From Candidatus Aminicenantota bacterium (GTDB taxonomy: Bacteria > Acidobacteriota > Aminicenantia > Aminicenantales > Aminicenantaceae), in NCBI GenBank assembly GCA_030627155.1, contig DAOUSP010000102.1:1-5307 (forward strand): 5,307 nt of DNA, given 5' to 3'. Shown one piece after another: positions 1 to 5,103 of the stretch (its first letter is position 1; each line of letters opens with the position of its first letter). Made by a program: the position numbers and the translations under genes. Under the pieces are notes generated by a model, which saw nothing but the letters and a program-made list of their open reading frames with translations, searched no databases and was not told where the DNA came from.

Positions 1-210
1 AAACACAAGAGATTCATGATAAATGTGTTCATCAATTTGGGCAGATTGTATTTTTTTATCCAGGAAAAGGACCTTGCCTAAAAAACTATTGTAAAAACAA
101 TCGACTTGCTGGTACTTAGTTTTTCCCTGGTAATAGATCTTATCGATTTTAAAAAGGCGGAAAAAATTATCTGCTAAAAATTCAGAATAATAAATCCCTT
201 CTTTCTCCAT
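1..210 (-). CDS. speE: Spermidine synthase (polyamine aminopropyltransferase), N-terminal part, cut by window edge
   Basis: Seventy codons are visible, from the ATG at 210 to the left edge; the rest lies outside the window. The family transfers an aminopropyl group from decarboxylated S-adenosylmethionine to putrescine, giving spermidine and methylthioadenosine in the cytoplasm. What is seen is the N-terminal beta-sheet domain: YYQGKTKYQQVDCF (residues 26-39), then GKVLFLDKKIQSAQIDEHIYHE (45-66, key residues G45, L50-D51, Q55, D60-E61, Y64-H65-E66). This matches the family pattern of G-x-V-x-x-L-D, then Q, then D-E-x-x-Y-H-E. The Rossmann methyltransferase-like part with the substrate-binding aspartates is not in the window. 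The ATG at 210 aligns with the usual start; a GTG at 240 is in frame but lies inside the promoter. No Shine-Dalgarno precedes the ATG. The gene is 122 bp downstream of nhaC on the same strand and seems to have its own promoter. Substrate preference (putrescine or another amine) cannot be judged from this part. Confidence 0.88.
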   Translation of the reverse strand, partial: MEKEGIYYSEFLADNFFRLFKIDKIYYQGKTKYQQVDCFYNSFLGKVLFLDKKIQSAQIDEHIYHESLVF

Positions 211-220
211 GATGGCAAAA

Positions 221-249
221 ATTATAGCATTGTTAATCACACTGCGCAA
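221..249 (-). promoter_or_regulatory. Sigma70-type promoter with extended -10 for speE
   Basis: On the minus strand, TTGCGC (249-244) is followed after 17 nt by a perfect TATAAT (226-221), with an upstream TG (229-228) making an extended -10 (TGCTATAAT). The expected transcription start is near 214, only about 4 nt before the speE ATG at 210, so the mRNA would be almost leaderless. The -35 is weak (3 of 6), but an extended -10 reduces the need for one. This is inferred from the sequence alone. Confidence 0.6.
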
Positions 250-332
250 AGTTAAAATATTAGGTTGGAAGCATCTTTAATCACATGATATTTGAAGTTC
301 TATCAATTTGACTATTAAATAACCTTGATTAT

Positions 333-1742
333 TCATGAGTCGAGATTGATAGATTGTTCTTCCTTCTCTGCCTTTGCCATAGTAATTCCTGTATATCCAT
401 AGAAAATGGAGACTAAGGGATTAGAAAGATTGAGGAACGCATACGGAAGATAAGCCAAAGGACTGACTCCTAATGTAGCATGCATGAAAGCACCACAACT
501 ATTCCAGGGAATCAAGGGAGAAGTCAGTGTTCCAGAATCTTCAAGACAACGAGAGAGATTTTTCGGGTGAAGCCCAAGAGCATCAAATGCTTTTTTGTAC
601 ATACGGCCTGGGATTACGATCGCCATATACTGGTCAGATCCAATAACATTCATTCCAATGCAACTTAATATGGTTGTAAACACCAAGGAGCCGGTTTTTC
701 TTACTCTCTTTAGCAATGAGAGTGCCAGGACTTCAAGCATTCCTGTCCTTTCCATAACACCTCCAAAAGAGAGTGCACAAATTATCAATGCTACTGTGTA
801 CATCATGCTCTGTAGTCCGCCTCGAGTCAGTAATTCATCCACCATTAAAACACCCGTTTGAGATACATATCCAGAGTTGGCCGCTTGAAAAACTTCAGTA
901 AACGAGCTGCCTTGCCCGACCATTGCAAAAATTCCTCCGATAATTGTCCCTCCTAATAAAGCAGGTAAAGGAGGCACTTTTTTCATAACCATGACAATAA
1001 CCAGGCAAGGAGGAAGCAACATTATCCAATGTATATTGAAATTGGATTTAATTGTAGTTAAGATAACATTAATGCTGCTGGTATCAAGGCTTCCTCCTGA
1101 AAACTTCAATCCTAACAACCCATAAAGAATAATGGAAATAATATATCCAGGCGTAACTGTATAGACCATATGTCTAATATGAGAAAATAAATCTGTGCCT
1201 GCAACAGCAGGGGCAAGATTTGTAGTGTCAGAAAGTGGTGACATCTTATCCCCAAAATAAGCCCCTGAGATGATTGCTCCTGCCACCATAGGAACAGGAA
1301 TTCCAAGCCCTTTTCCCACTCCAATAAGTGCCACTCCGATTGTCCCGGCTGTTGACCAGGAAGACCCTGTTCCAAGTGAAACAATCGAGCAGATGATGAG
1401 CGTGGCCACAAGAAATATCCCTGGTGAAAGCACTTTTAGCCCATAAAATATCATGGAAGGGACTATCCCTCCTAAAATCCATGTGCCGATCATTGTTCCC
1501 ACAATCATCAAAATCAGGATCGCACCCATCGCTAATGTTATGCCTTTAACAATTCCTTTTTCAATCTCTTTCCAGGGATGTTTATAAAGAGAGGCGATCA
1601 AAGCGGCCACAGCAGCAGATAAAATCAACGGAATATGAGGGGGTTGTTTAAAAACAATGATGGCAACAGATAAAGTAAGAATCAAAAAGGCTACTGGAAT
1701 AATAGCAATCCCAAGACTGATGACTTTTCTTTTACCATCCAT
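333..1742 (-). CDS. nhaC: Na+/H+ antiporter, NhaC family
   Basis: A complete 469-residue inner-membrane protein of the NhaC family, which exchanges Na+ for H+ to control pH and sodium. Some members, such as Bacillus MleN, couple Na+/H+ exchange to malate/lactate exchange, so the substrate is not certain. The protein is strongly hydrophobic, with roughly 11-12 membrane segments (for example 7-31, 38-52, 107-123, 195-212, 238-253, 311-330). Family hallmarks are clear: GTMIGTWILGGIVPSM (82-97), the glycine/serine loop GTGSSWSTAGT (124-134), AYFGDKMSPLSDTTNLAP (161-178), GSDQY (368-372) and EDSGTLTSPLIPWNSCG (401-417). Length and motif order are normal, with no break. The ATG at 1742 is the only reasonable start, yet no Shine-Dalgarno precedes it, and an extended -10-like motif lies 13 nt upstream. 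It is 82 bp downstream of pyrE on the same strand, so it may be transcribed on its own or by read-through. The short charged tail (458-469) is cytoplasmic-looking. Confidence 0.93.
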   Translation of the reverse strand: MDGKRKVISLGIAIIPVAFLILTLSVAIIVFKQPPHIPLILSAAVAALIASLYKHPWKEIEKGIVKGITLAMGAILILMIVGTMIGTWILGGIVPSMIFYGLKVLSPGIFLVATLIICSIVSLGTGSSWSTAGTIGVALIGVGKGLGIPVPMVAGAIISGAYFGDKMSPLSDTTNLAPAVAGTDLFSHIRHMVYTVTPGYIISIILYGLLGLKFSGGSLDTSSINVILTTIKSNFNIHWIMLLPPCLVIVMVMKKVPPLPALLGGTIIGGIFAMVGQGSSFTEVFQAANSGYVSQTGVLMVDELLTRGGLQSMMYTVALIICALSFGGVMERTGMLEVLALSLLKRVRKTGSLVFTTILSCIGMNVIGSDQYMAIVIPGRMYKKAFDALGLHPKNLSRCLEDSGTLTSPLIPWNSCGAFMHATLGVSPLAYLPYAFLNLSNPLVSIFYGYTGITMAKAEKEEQSINLDS

Positions 1743-1755
1743 TTTTTATTAAAAA

Positions 1756-1764
1756 ATTTTATCA
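1756..1764 (-). promoter_or_regulatory. Possible extended -10 element for nhaC
   Basis: The minus strand reads TGATAAAAT (1764-1756): TG, one base, then TAAAAT, which matches TATAAT at 5 of 6 positions. No good -35 is seen at 16-18 nt. Transcription would begin around 1749, some 7 nt before the ATG at 1742, again giving a near-leaderless mRNA. The surroundings are extremely AT-rich, so chance occurrence is likely. On the minus strand a T9 run (1799-1791) lies just upstream and could help end pyrE transcription, but no GC stem precedes it. Confidence 0.3.
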
Positions 1765-1824
1765 ATAAATAAGGAAGGGGAATTGTATGTAAAAAAAAAT
1801 TAAAAGGCAAACAAATAACAATAA

Positions 1825-2376
1825 TTATTTCAGAAGGTCGTCCCGGGTTAAAAGAGAAACAAACTTGTATCCATACTTTTCTAAATTTTCCCGGCCCCCT
1901 TCCAGACGGTCAACTAAAGCCAAGGTTACAACAACTTCTCCCCCTTCTTCTTCTACTGCTTTGCAGGCTTTAATGGTAGAGCTTCCTGTTGTCACAACAT
2001 CATCCACTATAGCCACTTTCCATCCGCTTTCGAACGGACCCTCAATCATTTTTCTCTCTCCATGTTTCTTTGGCTCTTTCCTGACAATAAAAGCTTTTAT
2101 AGGACGGTCTGTTTCCACACTCAGTGCAGCCGCAACACTGACAATAGGATCAGCTCCCAGTGTGTAGCCACCAATGGCATCTACCTCATATGAAGCAAGG
2201 GTTTTTAAGACCAACTGACCAACAAGCCTCGCTCCAAGAGGATCCAAAGTCGTCATTTTCGCATCGATGTAATAAGTGCTTGTCCTCCCAGAAGTCAAAA
2301 CGCGTGTGACGTTCGTTATAAGCGATTTTTCCTTGATGACCTCTATCAACTGTTCCTTTAAGCCTTTTTTACCCAA
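1825..2376 (-). CDS. pyrE: Orotate phosphoribosyltransferase
   Basis: A complete 183-residue enzyme of de novo pyrimidine synthesis in the cytoplasm. It joins orotate to PRPP, giving orotidine 5'-monophosphate and pyrophosphate. The fold is type I phosphoribosyltransferase. Visible features are LTSGRTSTYYIDAK (27-40), the family's N-terminal SG-x-x-S-x-YYID motif; GGYTLGADPI (69-78); the flexible catalytic loop VRKEPKKHGERKMIEG (98-113) with its conserved R99-K100-E101, K104, H105 and G106; and the PRPP-binding motif VAIVDDVVTTGSS (121-133) with the adjacent aspartates D125-D126. The length is usual for short bacterial and archaeal forms. The start is TTG at 2376 because AAGGAG (2389-2384) sits 7 nt upstream. 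The ATG at 2381 is out of frame and only 2 nt from that Shine-Dalgarno. The gene begins 22 bp after the SpoIID-like gene and is probably cotranscribed with it. No attenuator or PyrR-type leader is visible. Confidence 0.95.
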   Translation of the reverse strand: MGKKGLKEQLIEVIKEKSLITNVTRVLTSGRTSTYYIDAKMTTLDPLGARLVGQLVLKTLASYEVDAIGGYTLGADPIVSVAAALSVETDRPIKAFIVRKEPKKHGERKMIEGPFESGWKVAIVDDVVTTGSSTIKACKAVEEEGGEVVVTLALVDRLEGGRENLEKYGYKFVSLLTRDDLLK

Positions 2377-2383
2377 AACATTA

Positions 2384-2389
2384 CTCCTT
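2384..2389 (-). promoter_or_regulatory. Ribosome binding site that decides the TTG start of pyrE
   Basis: The minus strand reads AAGGAG (2389-2384), a strong Shine-Dalgarno. It is 7 nt from the TTG at 2376 (normal spacing) and 2 nt from the out-of-frame ATG at 2381 (too close). It lies in the 22-bp gap after the stop codon of the SpoIID-like gene, as expected within an operon. Confidence 0.75.
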
Positions 2390-2398
2390 ACATCAGTG

Positions 2399-4615
2399 TT
2401 AATAATTTTTGCTTATTTTAATCCCATGGTAATACTTTTTCAATATCTCCTTGTATCCTGCCCCTGACCTTGCCATTCCAAAAGCCCCTACCTGGCAAAG
2501 CCCAACACCATGCCCCCATCCTTTTCCATTAAAAATGAAGTTTGTGACCTGCCCGCTGTCATCATATTCTCTATCAACGACAAAAAGAGTTTCTTTAAGG
2601 CCTAAGACCCTACTTATCCTTAGCCCTTTGACAACCGCATTGCTCTCTGATCCATAGATTAAAAGCTCTGTCACCCGATTAGAAACACCCCTTTTCTGAG
2701 GAACAATATCCACAAGTTCGCCAATGGGATAATATTGTTTTATTCGCTGTGAAAGTTTTTCTCTTGAGATTTTAAATTGCCAAGAATGATATGAAGAACT
2801 GCGATCCATAATATTAGTATAAGCTGGATAAAAGACCTCCAGCAGTTTGACTTCATTGTCTTTTTCAATCCACCGGACTCTCTCTCCACCTAAAAGAAGG
2901 AGTTTAGACGTAAAAGAATAGTTCTCATCATGAAAATTTTTTATAAAGAAGGCATTTGAAGCCACGGTCAATGTAAATGTATCTTCGCCTTTATTCACAT
3001 GGAGCATATTCTTTTCAATCTCAATGAATACTCCCTCATGGAATAATTCTTTATAGTTTAAAAGAACTTTCCAAAGGTACAAGATTAATTCTCCTCTACT
3101 TATCGGCCGGTTCGGCATGTTTTTCTCTACCAATGAAGGGAATATGCCAGATTTAATTAAATACGCTAAGGATGCTTTTGAATCTTCTGGCCATCCTTCA
3201 AGATCTTTTAAAATAAATTGAGTTTCATTTTGAAGCAACAGATTCTCCACTCTTTCCTGCCACCCAAAACCATGTATCAGAAGATTTGTAAGATTAACCA
3301 AGCTTAAACTACCAGAAGGAACAGAAGTTTCCACAGGTGTTTTCCCAATAGCAAGTAAAGCATTATTTATCAACTCAGCAGCTTCTTGGCTTGAAATCTT
3401 TTCTCTATAGAAAAGAGGATCTTTTTCTTGAGGAATTATTTTCAAACTCATAAGAGCAGCTATCTTTAAGCTTATGTTTTGCTCATTCACATAAACCGGC
3501 AAGAGAGTGTTCTGGCTCGTCAAGAGCCATTCTTTCTGCTTTTCATAGACGCATTCTGTGCTCCGTAAATACGGAAGCGCTGGCCCTTGAAAAATTTCCT
3601 CTACGTTTTCGGTCTGACCTCCGCATGTGCTTGTATACAGGGCATTAATCAACCTACCTTTATAGAAGGCCAATTCTCCTTTTGTTTGTTCGACAGCCAT
3701 ATTGCTGAGTGGATGCTCAGCATTCATCCCCTGATAAAATTGTGATTTCGGTGTATCAATAAGATCAAAGCCTAAATCCTCATACTGATTTAAGTTTTTA
3801 ATGGCATAGGTCCTCGCAGCTACTGCCTGTGCCTTGTGCGCTTCAAGCTCATTAAAGGTGTAAGGTGAAAGCTCACTCGGGACTACTCCTTTAAGATAGT
3901 CTTCAAGGTTCAAGATATTAGTTAACACTATCCCTTGAGGTGTTGTTTTTAATACAAAAATCCCTCGATAATCTCTCTGATTAAAAGAAAGGTAACTTTG
4001 ATGGTTGCTCGGGATAAAATAAAGGACAGTTTCATCACTCAAACTTTTCAGCTCGTCATTGACAAGAATCCAGAGCGGCCTGGATTCTCCTTCTGTGATT
4101 TCCTCCTGTAAAATCCATGTGTCTTTAATCCCAAGTTCATTTAATTTCTTTATAAAATATAAGGCATCCCCACGTGTCATAAAATCTCCAACTATCACCG
4201 TGTAAGTCCCAATAATTTTTTCTTTGTTTTCTTCTACATAAACCTTTTGTTCGATCTTAGACCTAAGATCCTGGGCTATTAACTCTGCTTTTTCTTGATC
4301 ATCGTCCTGTGATACTTGAATCACGAATTTTTCTGTTAGCTTCTCTCTTCTCCCCCTCATATACACTTCACTAACATCTTCTGCTATACACTTATAGTTG
4401 TTTTTGATTTCATAGATATTCATTCCGGAAGAAGAGGATATTTTTATATCGCTTAAATTCACTCCAAGACCAATCCGGATGACTGGTTTCTCAATCGAAT
4501 ACCCATGAAAAAAGGAGTTGTCTTTACCAAATTCGATGGGCTGACCTCCAAAAATAAAGAGAAAAAGAAATATAATTATAAAGAATTTGTAAATTTTTTT
4601 GGGGGTAATAAACAT
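2399..4615 (-). CDS. SpoIID/LytB-type cell-wall protein with SPOR domain and SLH-like insert
   Basis: A 738-residue exported or membrane-anchored protein of the SpoIID/LytB family, whose founding members cut or help to cut peptidoglycan glycan strands. Seen in order: a basic start and hydrophobic segment (about 9-23; signal peptide or anchor, no lipobox); a strand-rich stretch VIRIGLGVNLSDIKIS (45-60) typical of SpoIID N-termini; a SPOR domain (about 96-170, with FVIQVSQ and YTVIVGDFMTRGDA), which in other proteins binds denuded glycan at division sites; then the SpoIID core (about 216-355) with EDYLKGVVPSELSP (238-251), KAQAVAARTYA (261-271) and STCGGQTENVEEIF (329-342). E248 matches the catalytic glutamate; C331 and C355 may bind metal. 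About 340 residues then separate the core from the C-terminal signature GKGWGHGVGLCQVGAFGMA (697-715). This insert has two weak SLH-like stretches (381-424, 473-517). It starts at the ATG at 4615, with AGGT (4625-4622) upstream. pyrE follows 22 bp later. Known for the family: non-sporulating bacteria carry such proteins too. The cleavage activity itself is inferred. Confidence 0.88.
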   Translation of the reverse strand: MFITPKKIYKFFIIIFLFLFIFGGQPIEFGKDNSFFHGYSIEKPVIRIGLGVNLSDIKISSSSGMNIYEIKNNYKCIAEDVSEVYMRGRREKLTEKFVIQVSQDDDQEKAELIAQDLRSKIEQKVYVEENKEKIIGTYTVIVGDFMTRGDALYFIKKLNELGIKDTWILQEEITEGESRPLWILVNDELKSLSDETVLYFIPSNHQSYLSFNQRDYRGIFVLKTTPQGIVLTNILNLEDYLKGVVPSELSPYTFNELEAHKAQAVAARTYAIKNLNQYEDLGFDLIDTPKSQFYQGMNAEHPLSNMAVEQTKGELAFYKGRLINALYTSTCGGQTENVEEIFQGPALPYLRSTECVYEKQKEWLLTSQNTLLPVYVNEQNISLKIAALMSLKIIPQEKDPLFYREKISSQEAAELINNALLAIGKTPVETSVPSGSLSLVNLTNLLIHGFGWQERVENLLLQNETQFILKDLEGWPEDSKASLAYLIKSGIFPSLVEKNMPNRPISRGELILYLWKVLLNYKELFHEGVFIEIEKNMLHVNKGEDTFTLTVASNAFFIKNFHDENYSFTSKLLLLGGERVRWIEKDNEVKLLEVFYPAYTNIMDRSSSYHSWQFKISREKLSQRIKQYYPIGELVDIVPQKRGVSNRVTELLIYGSESNAVVKGLRISRVLGLKETLFVVDREYDDSGQVTNFIFNGKGWGHGVGLCQVGAFGMARSGAGYKEILKKYYHGIKISKNY

Positions 4616-4639
4616 TTGCTGACCTAACTTCGATGATAT

Positions 4640-4667
4640 TTTATATAAATTTTTACCTAAATGTCAA
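4640..4667 (-). promoter_or_regulatory. Sigma70-type promoter for the SpoIID-like gene and pyrE
   Basis: The minus strand shows a perfect -35, TTGACA (4667-4662), then 16 nt, then TATAAA (4645-4640, 5 of 6). An alternative -10, TAAAAT, sits 2 nt further on with 18-nt spacing. Transcription would start near 4633, leaving a leader of about 18 nt that includes AGGT (4625-4622) 6 nt before the ATG. With the small gap to pyrE, this promoter likely drives both genes. Confidence 0.65.
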
Positions 4668-4704
4668 GAAAAAAATCAATATGTACCACCTTATTAAATT
4701 ATTT

Positions 4705-4720
4705 ATACTACATATAGTAT
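4705..4720. repeat. 16-bp palindrome, possible operator or element-end remnant
   Basis: ATACTA (4705-4710) and TAGTAT (4715-4720) form perfect 6-bp inverted arms around CATA. It lies about 38 bp upstream of the -35 of the SpoIID-like gene and 17 bp before the first transposase-like fragment. It could be a binding site for a dimeric regulator, a small hairpin, or chance in AT-rich DNA. No matching copy was noticed elsewhere in the window. Confidence 0.25.
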
Positions 4721-4736
4721 TCTCATTTCATTTTTT

Positions 4737-4832
4737 ATGAACGCAAACTTTAGCGGAAAAAGAATCATAAGTCAAGTTTCCGAACTCGTTTTGTCAATAC
4801 CATGCAAAAAATTCCGGTTTTCTGCCACGTAA
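4737..4832 (+). pseudogene. Possible N-terminal remnant of an IS4-type (DUF4372) transposase
   Basis: An ATG-started frame of 31 codons encodes MNANFSGKRIISQVSEL (1-17), then VLSIPCKKFR (18-27), and stops four codons later. The pattern M-N, then S-G-K, then S-Q-V, then I-P with F-R about 24-27 residues in resembles the N-terminus of DUF4372-containing IS4-family transposases as I remember them (for example M-N-x-x-x-S-G-K-x-x-F-S-Q-V, then L-P, then F-R-x-C-V). Full proteins of this family run to about 350-450 residues, so this would be a stub cut off soon after the start. There is no clear Shine-Dalgarno. The match covers few residues and is from memory, so a random small ORF is a real alternative. 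Confidence 0.3.
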
Positions 4833-4890
4833 AACGTCCTCCATAAAGATAAACATATCAAGCATACTCAACATTTATTGTGTTCCATGT

Positions 4891-4992
4891 GTAAAAGCCA
4901 CACGCACCATAAGCAACGGATATATAGTTAAATGGAGGGACTATATTTTTCTAATCAAAAAGCCTGTAATTGACCATGTTATCTCACTATAA
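4891..4992 (+). pseudogene. Probable C-terminal remnant of an ISNCY/IS481-like transposase
   Basis: A frame with no start codon in context runs open from 4771 and ends at TAA 4990-4992. Its last 33 codons (4891-4989) read VKATRTISNGYIVKW followed by RDYIFLIKKPVIDHVISL. The pattern R-T-I-S-N, then a strand ending V-x-W, then I-F-L-I and K-P resembles the small beta domain after the DDE catalytic core in ISNCY and IS481-like transposases (R-x-V-S-N-D-F-V-V-R-W, then F-L-I, then N-P). The catalytic core is absent and no homology is evident between 4833 and 4890, so this is a broken tail, from a different element or frame than the fragment at 4737. The assignment rests on remembered family patterns and a short stretch. 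The upstream part of the open frame (4771-4890) looks like noise. Confidence 0.4.
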
Positions 4993-4998
4993 TATAAG
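4970..4998 (+). promoter_or_regulatory. Sigma70-type promoter for the lipoprotein gene
   Basis: TTGACC (4970-4975, 5 of 6) and TATAAG (4993-4998, 5 of 6) are separated by exactly 17 nt. Transcription would start near 5005, giving a leader of about 99 nt before the ATG at 5104. A perfect TATAAT at 4988-4993 overlaps but has no suitable -35. The -35 and spacer lie within the last codons of the transposase-like fragment, so the promoter may derive from the element's end. Confidence 0.55.
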
Positions 4999-5040
4999 TG
5001 ATTGAAAGTGCAAATAAGTGGAAATTGAATGAAAATATGG

Positions 5041-5072
5041 AGAATTTGTCAGCAGCTCAAAACCTAAATTCT
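5041..5072 (+). repeat. Inverted repeat (possible hairpin) in the lipoprotein mRNA leader
   Basis: AGAATTT (5041-5047) and AAATTCT (5066-5072) are perfect 7-bp inverted arms around an 18-nt loop. It ends 20 nt before the Shine-Dalgarno of the lipoprotein gene. The stem is AT-rich and the loop is long, so stability would be low. It does not resemble a terminator, as no T-run follows. Confidence 0.25.
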
Positions 5073-5092
5073 TATAAAAAAATAAATTTAAC

Positions 5093-5098
5093 AGGAGG
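5093..5098 (+). promoter_or_regulatory. Ribosome binding site of the lipoprotein gene
   Basis: A perfect AGGAGG stands 5 nt before the ATG at 5104. This is by far the strongest Shine-Dalgarno in the window and fixes the start codon of the lipoprotein gene. Confidence 0.85.
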
Positions 5099-5103
5099 CA
5101 AAG

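Larger units (their letters stand above)
4616..5103. other. Divergent intergenic region with transposon scar, no intact gene
   Basis: This 488-bp stretch separates the SpoIID-like gene (minus) from the lipoprotein gene (plus). It holds, from left to right: the promoter of the SpoIID-like gene, a short palindrome, two broken transposase-like fragments in different plus-strand frames, the promoter of the lipoprotein gene, and about 100 nt of its leader. I see no tRNA, rRNA, CRISPR repeats or known riboswitch. Terminal inverted repeats or target duplications that would mark an intact insertion element were not found by eye. Confidence 0.6.

Noticed and set aside
318..333. Hairpin just after the nhaC stop as a terminator.
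   Set aside because: The stem is 5 bp of only A-T pairs and no T-run follows on the minus strand.
480..861. Plus-strand open frames of 62 and 88 codons opposite nhaC.
   Set aside because: They are shadows of the well-supported nhaC gene, with no recognisable motifs. The same holds for open frames opposite pyrE and the SpoIID-like gene.
1791..1827. Intrinsic terminator after pyrE, with a T9 run on the minus strand (1799-1791).
   Set aside because: There is no GC-containing stem before the T-run, only weak A-T pairing, so a terminator cannot be supported.
2399..4615. Reading the SpoIID-like gene as evidence for an endospore former.
   Set aside because: SpoIID/LytB-domain proteins occur widely in non-sporulating bacteria, and no other sporulation gene is present. 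The SPOR domain points to division or wall remodelling.
4747..4775. Second minus-strand promoter for the SpoIID-like gene: TTGACT (4775-4770), 17 nt, TAAAGT (4752-4747).
   Set aside because: The -10 matches at only 4 of 6 positions and a better promoter lies closer to the gene at 4640-4667. It also falls within the transposase-like fragment.
4922..4946. Inverted repeat ATATAGT / ACTATAT around an 11-nt loop with GGAGGG, followed by TTTTT: a plus-strand terminator or RNA switch, with CCTCCAT (4838-4844) able to pair with the loop region.
   Set aside because: The stem is AT-rich and weak, the T-run is short, and the sequence falls inside the transposase-like tail, where its bases are explained as codons. 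No transcript source or downstream start is evident.
5029..5067. Small upstream ORF of 12 codons (MKIWRICQQLKT) in the lipoprotein leader.
   Set aside because: There is no convincing Shine-Dalgarno and no attenuator signature; the length is easily random.
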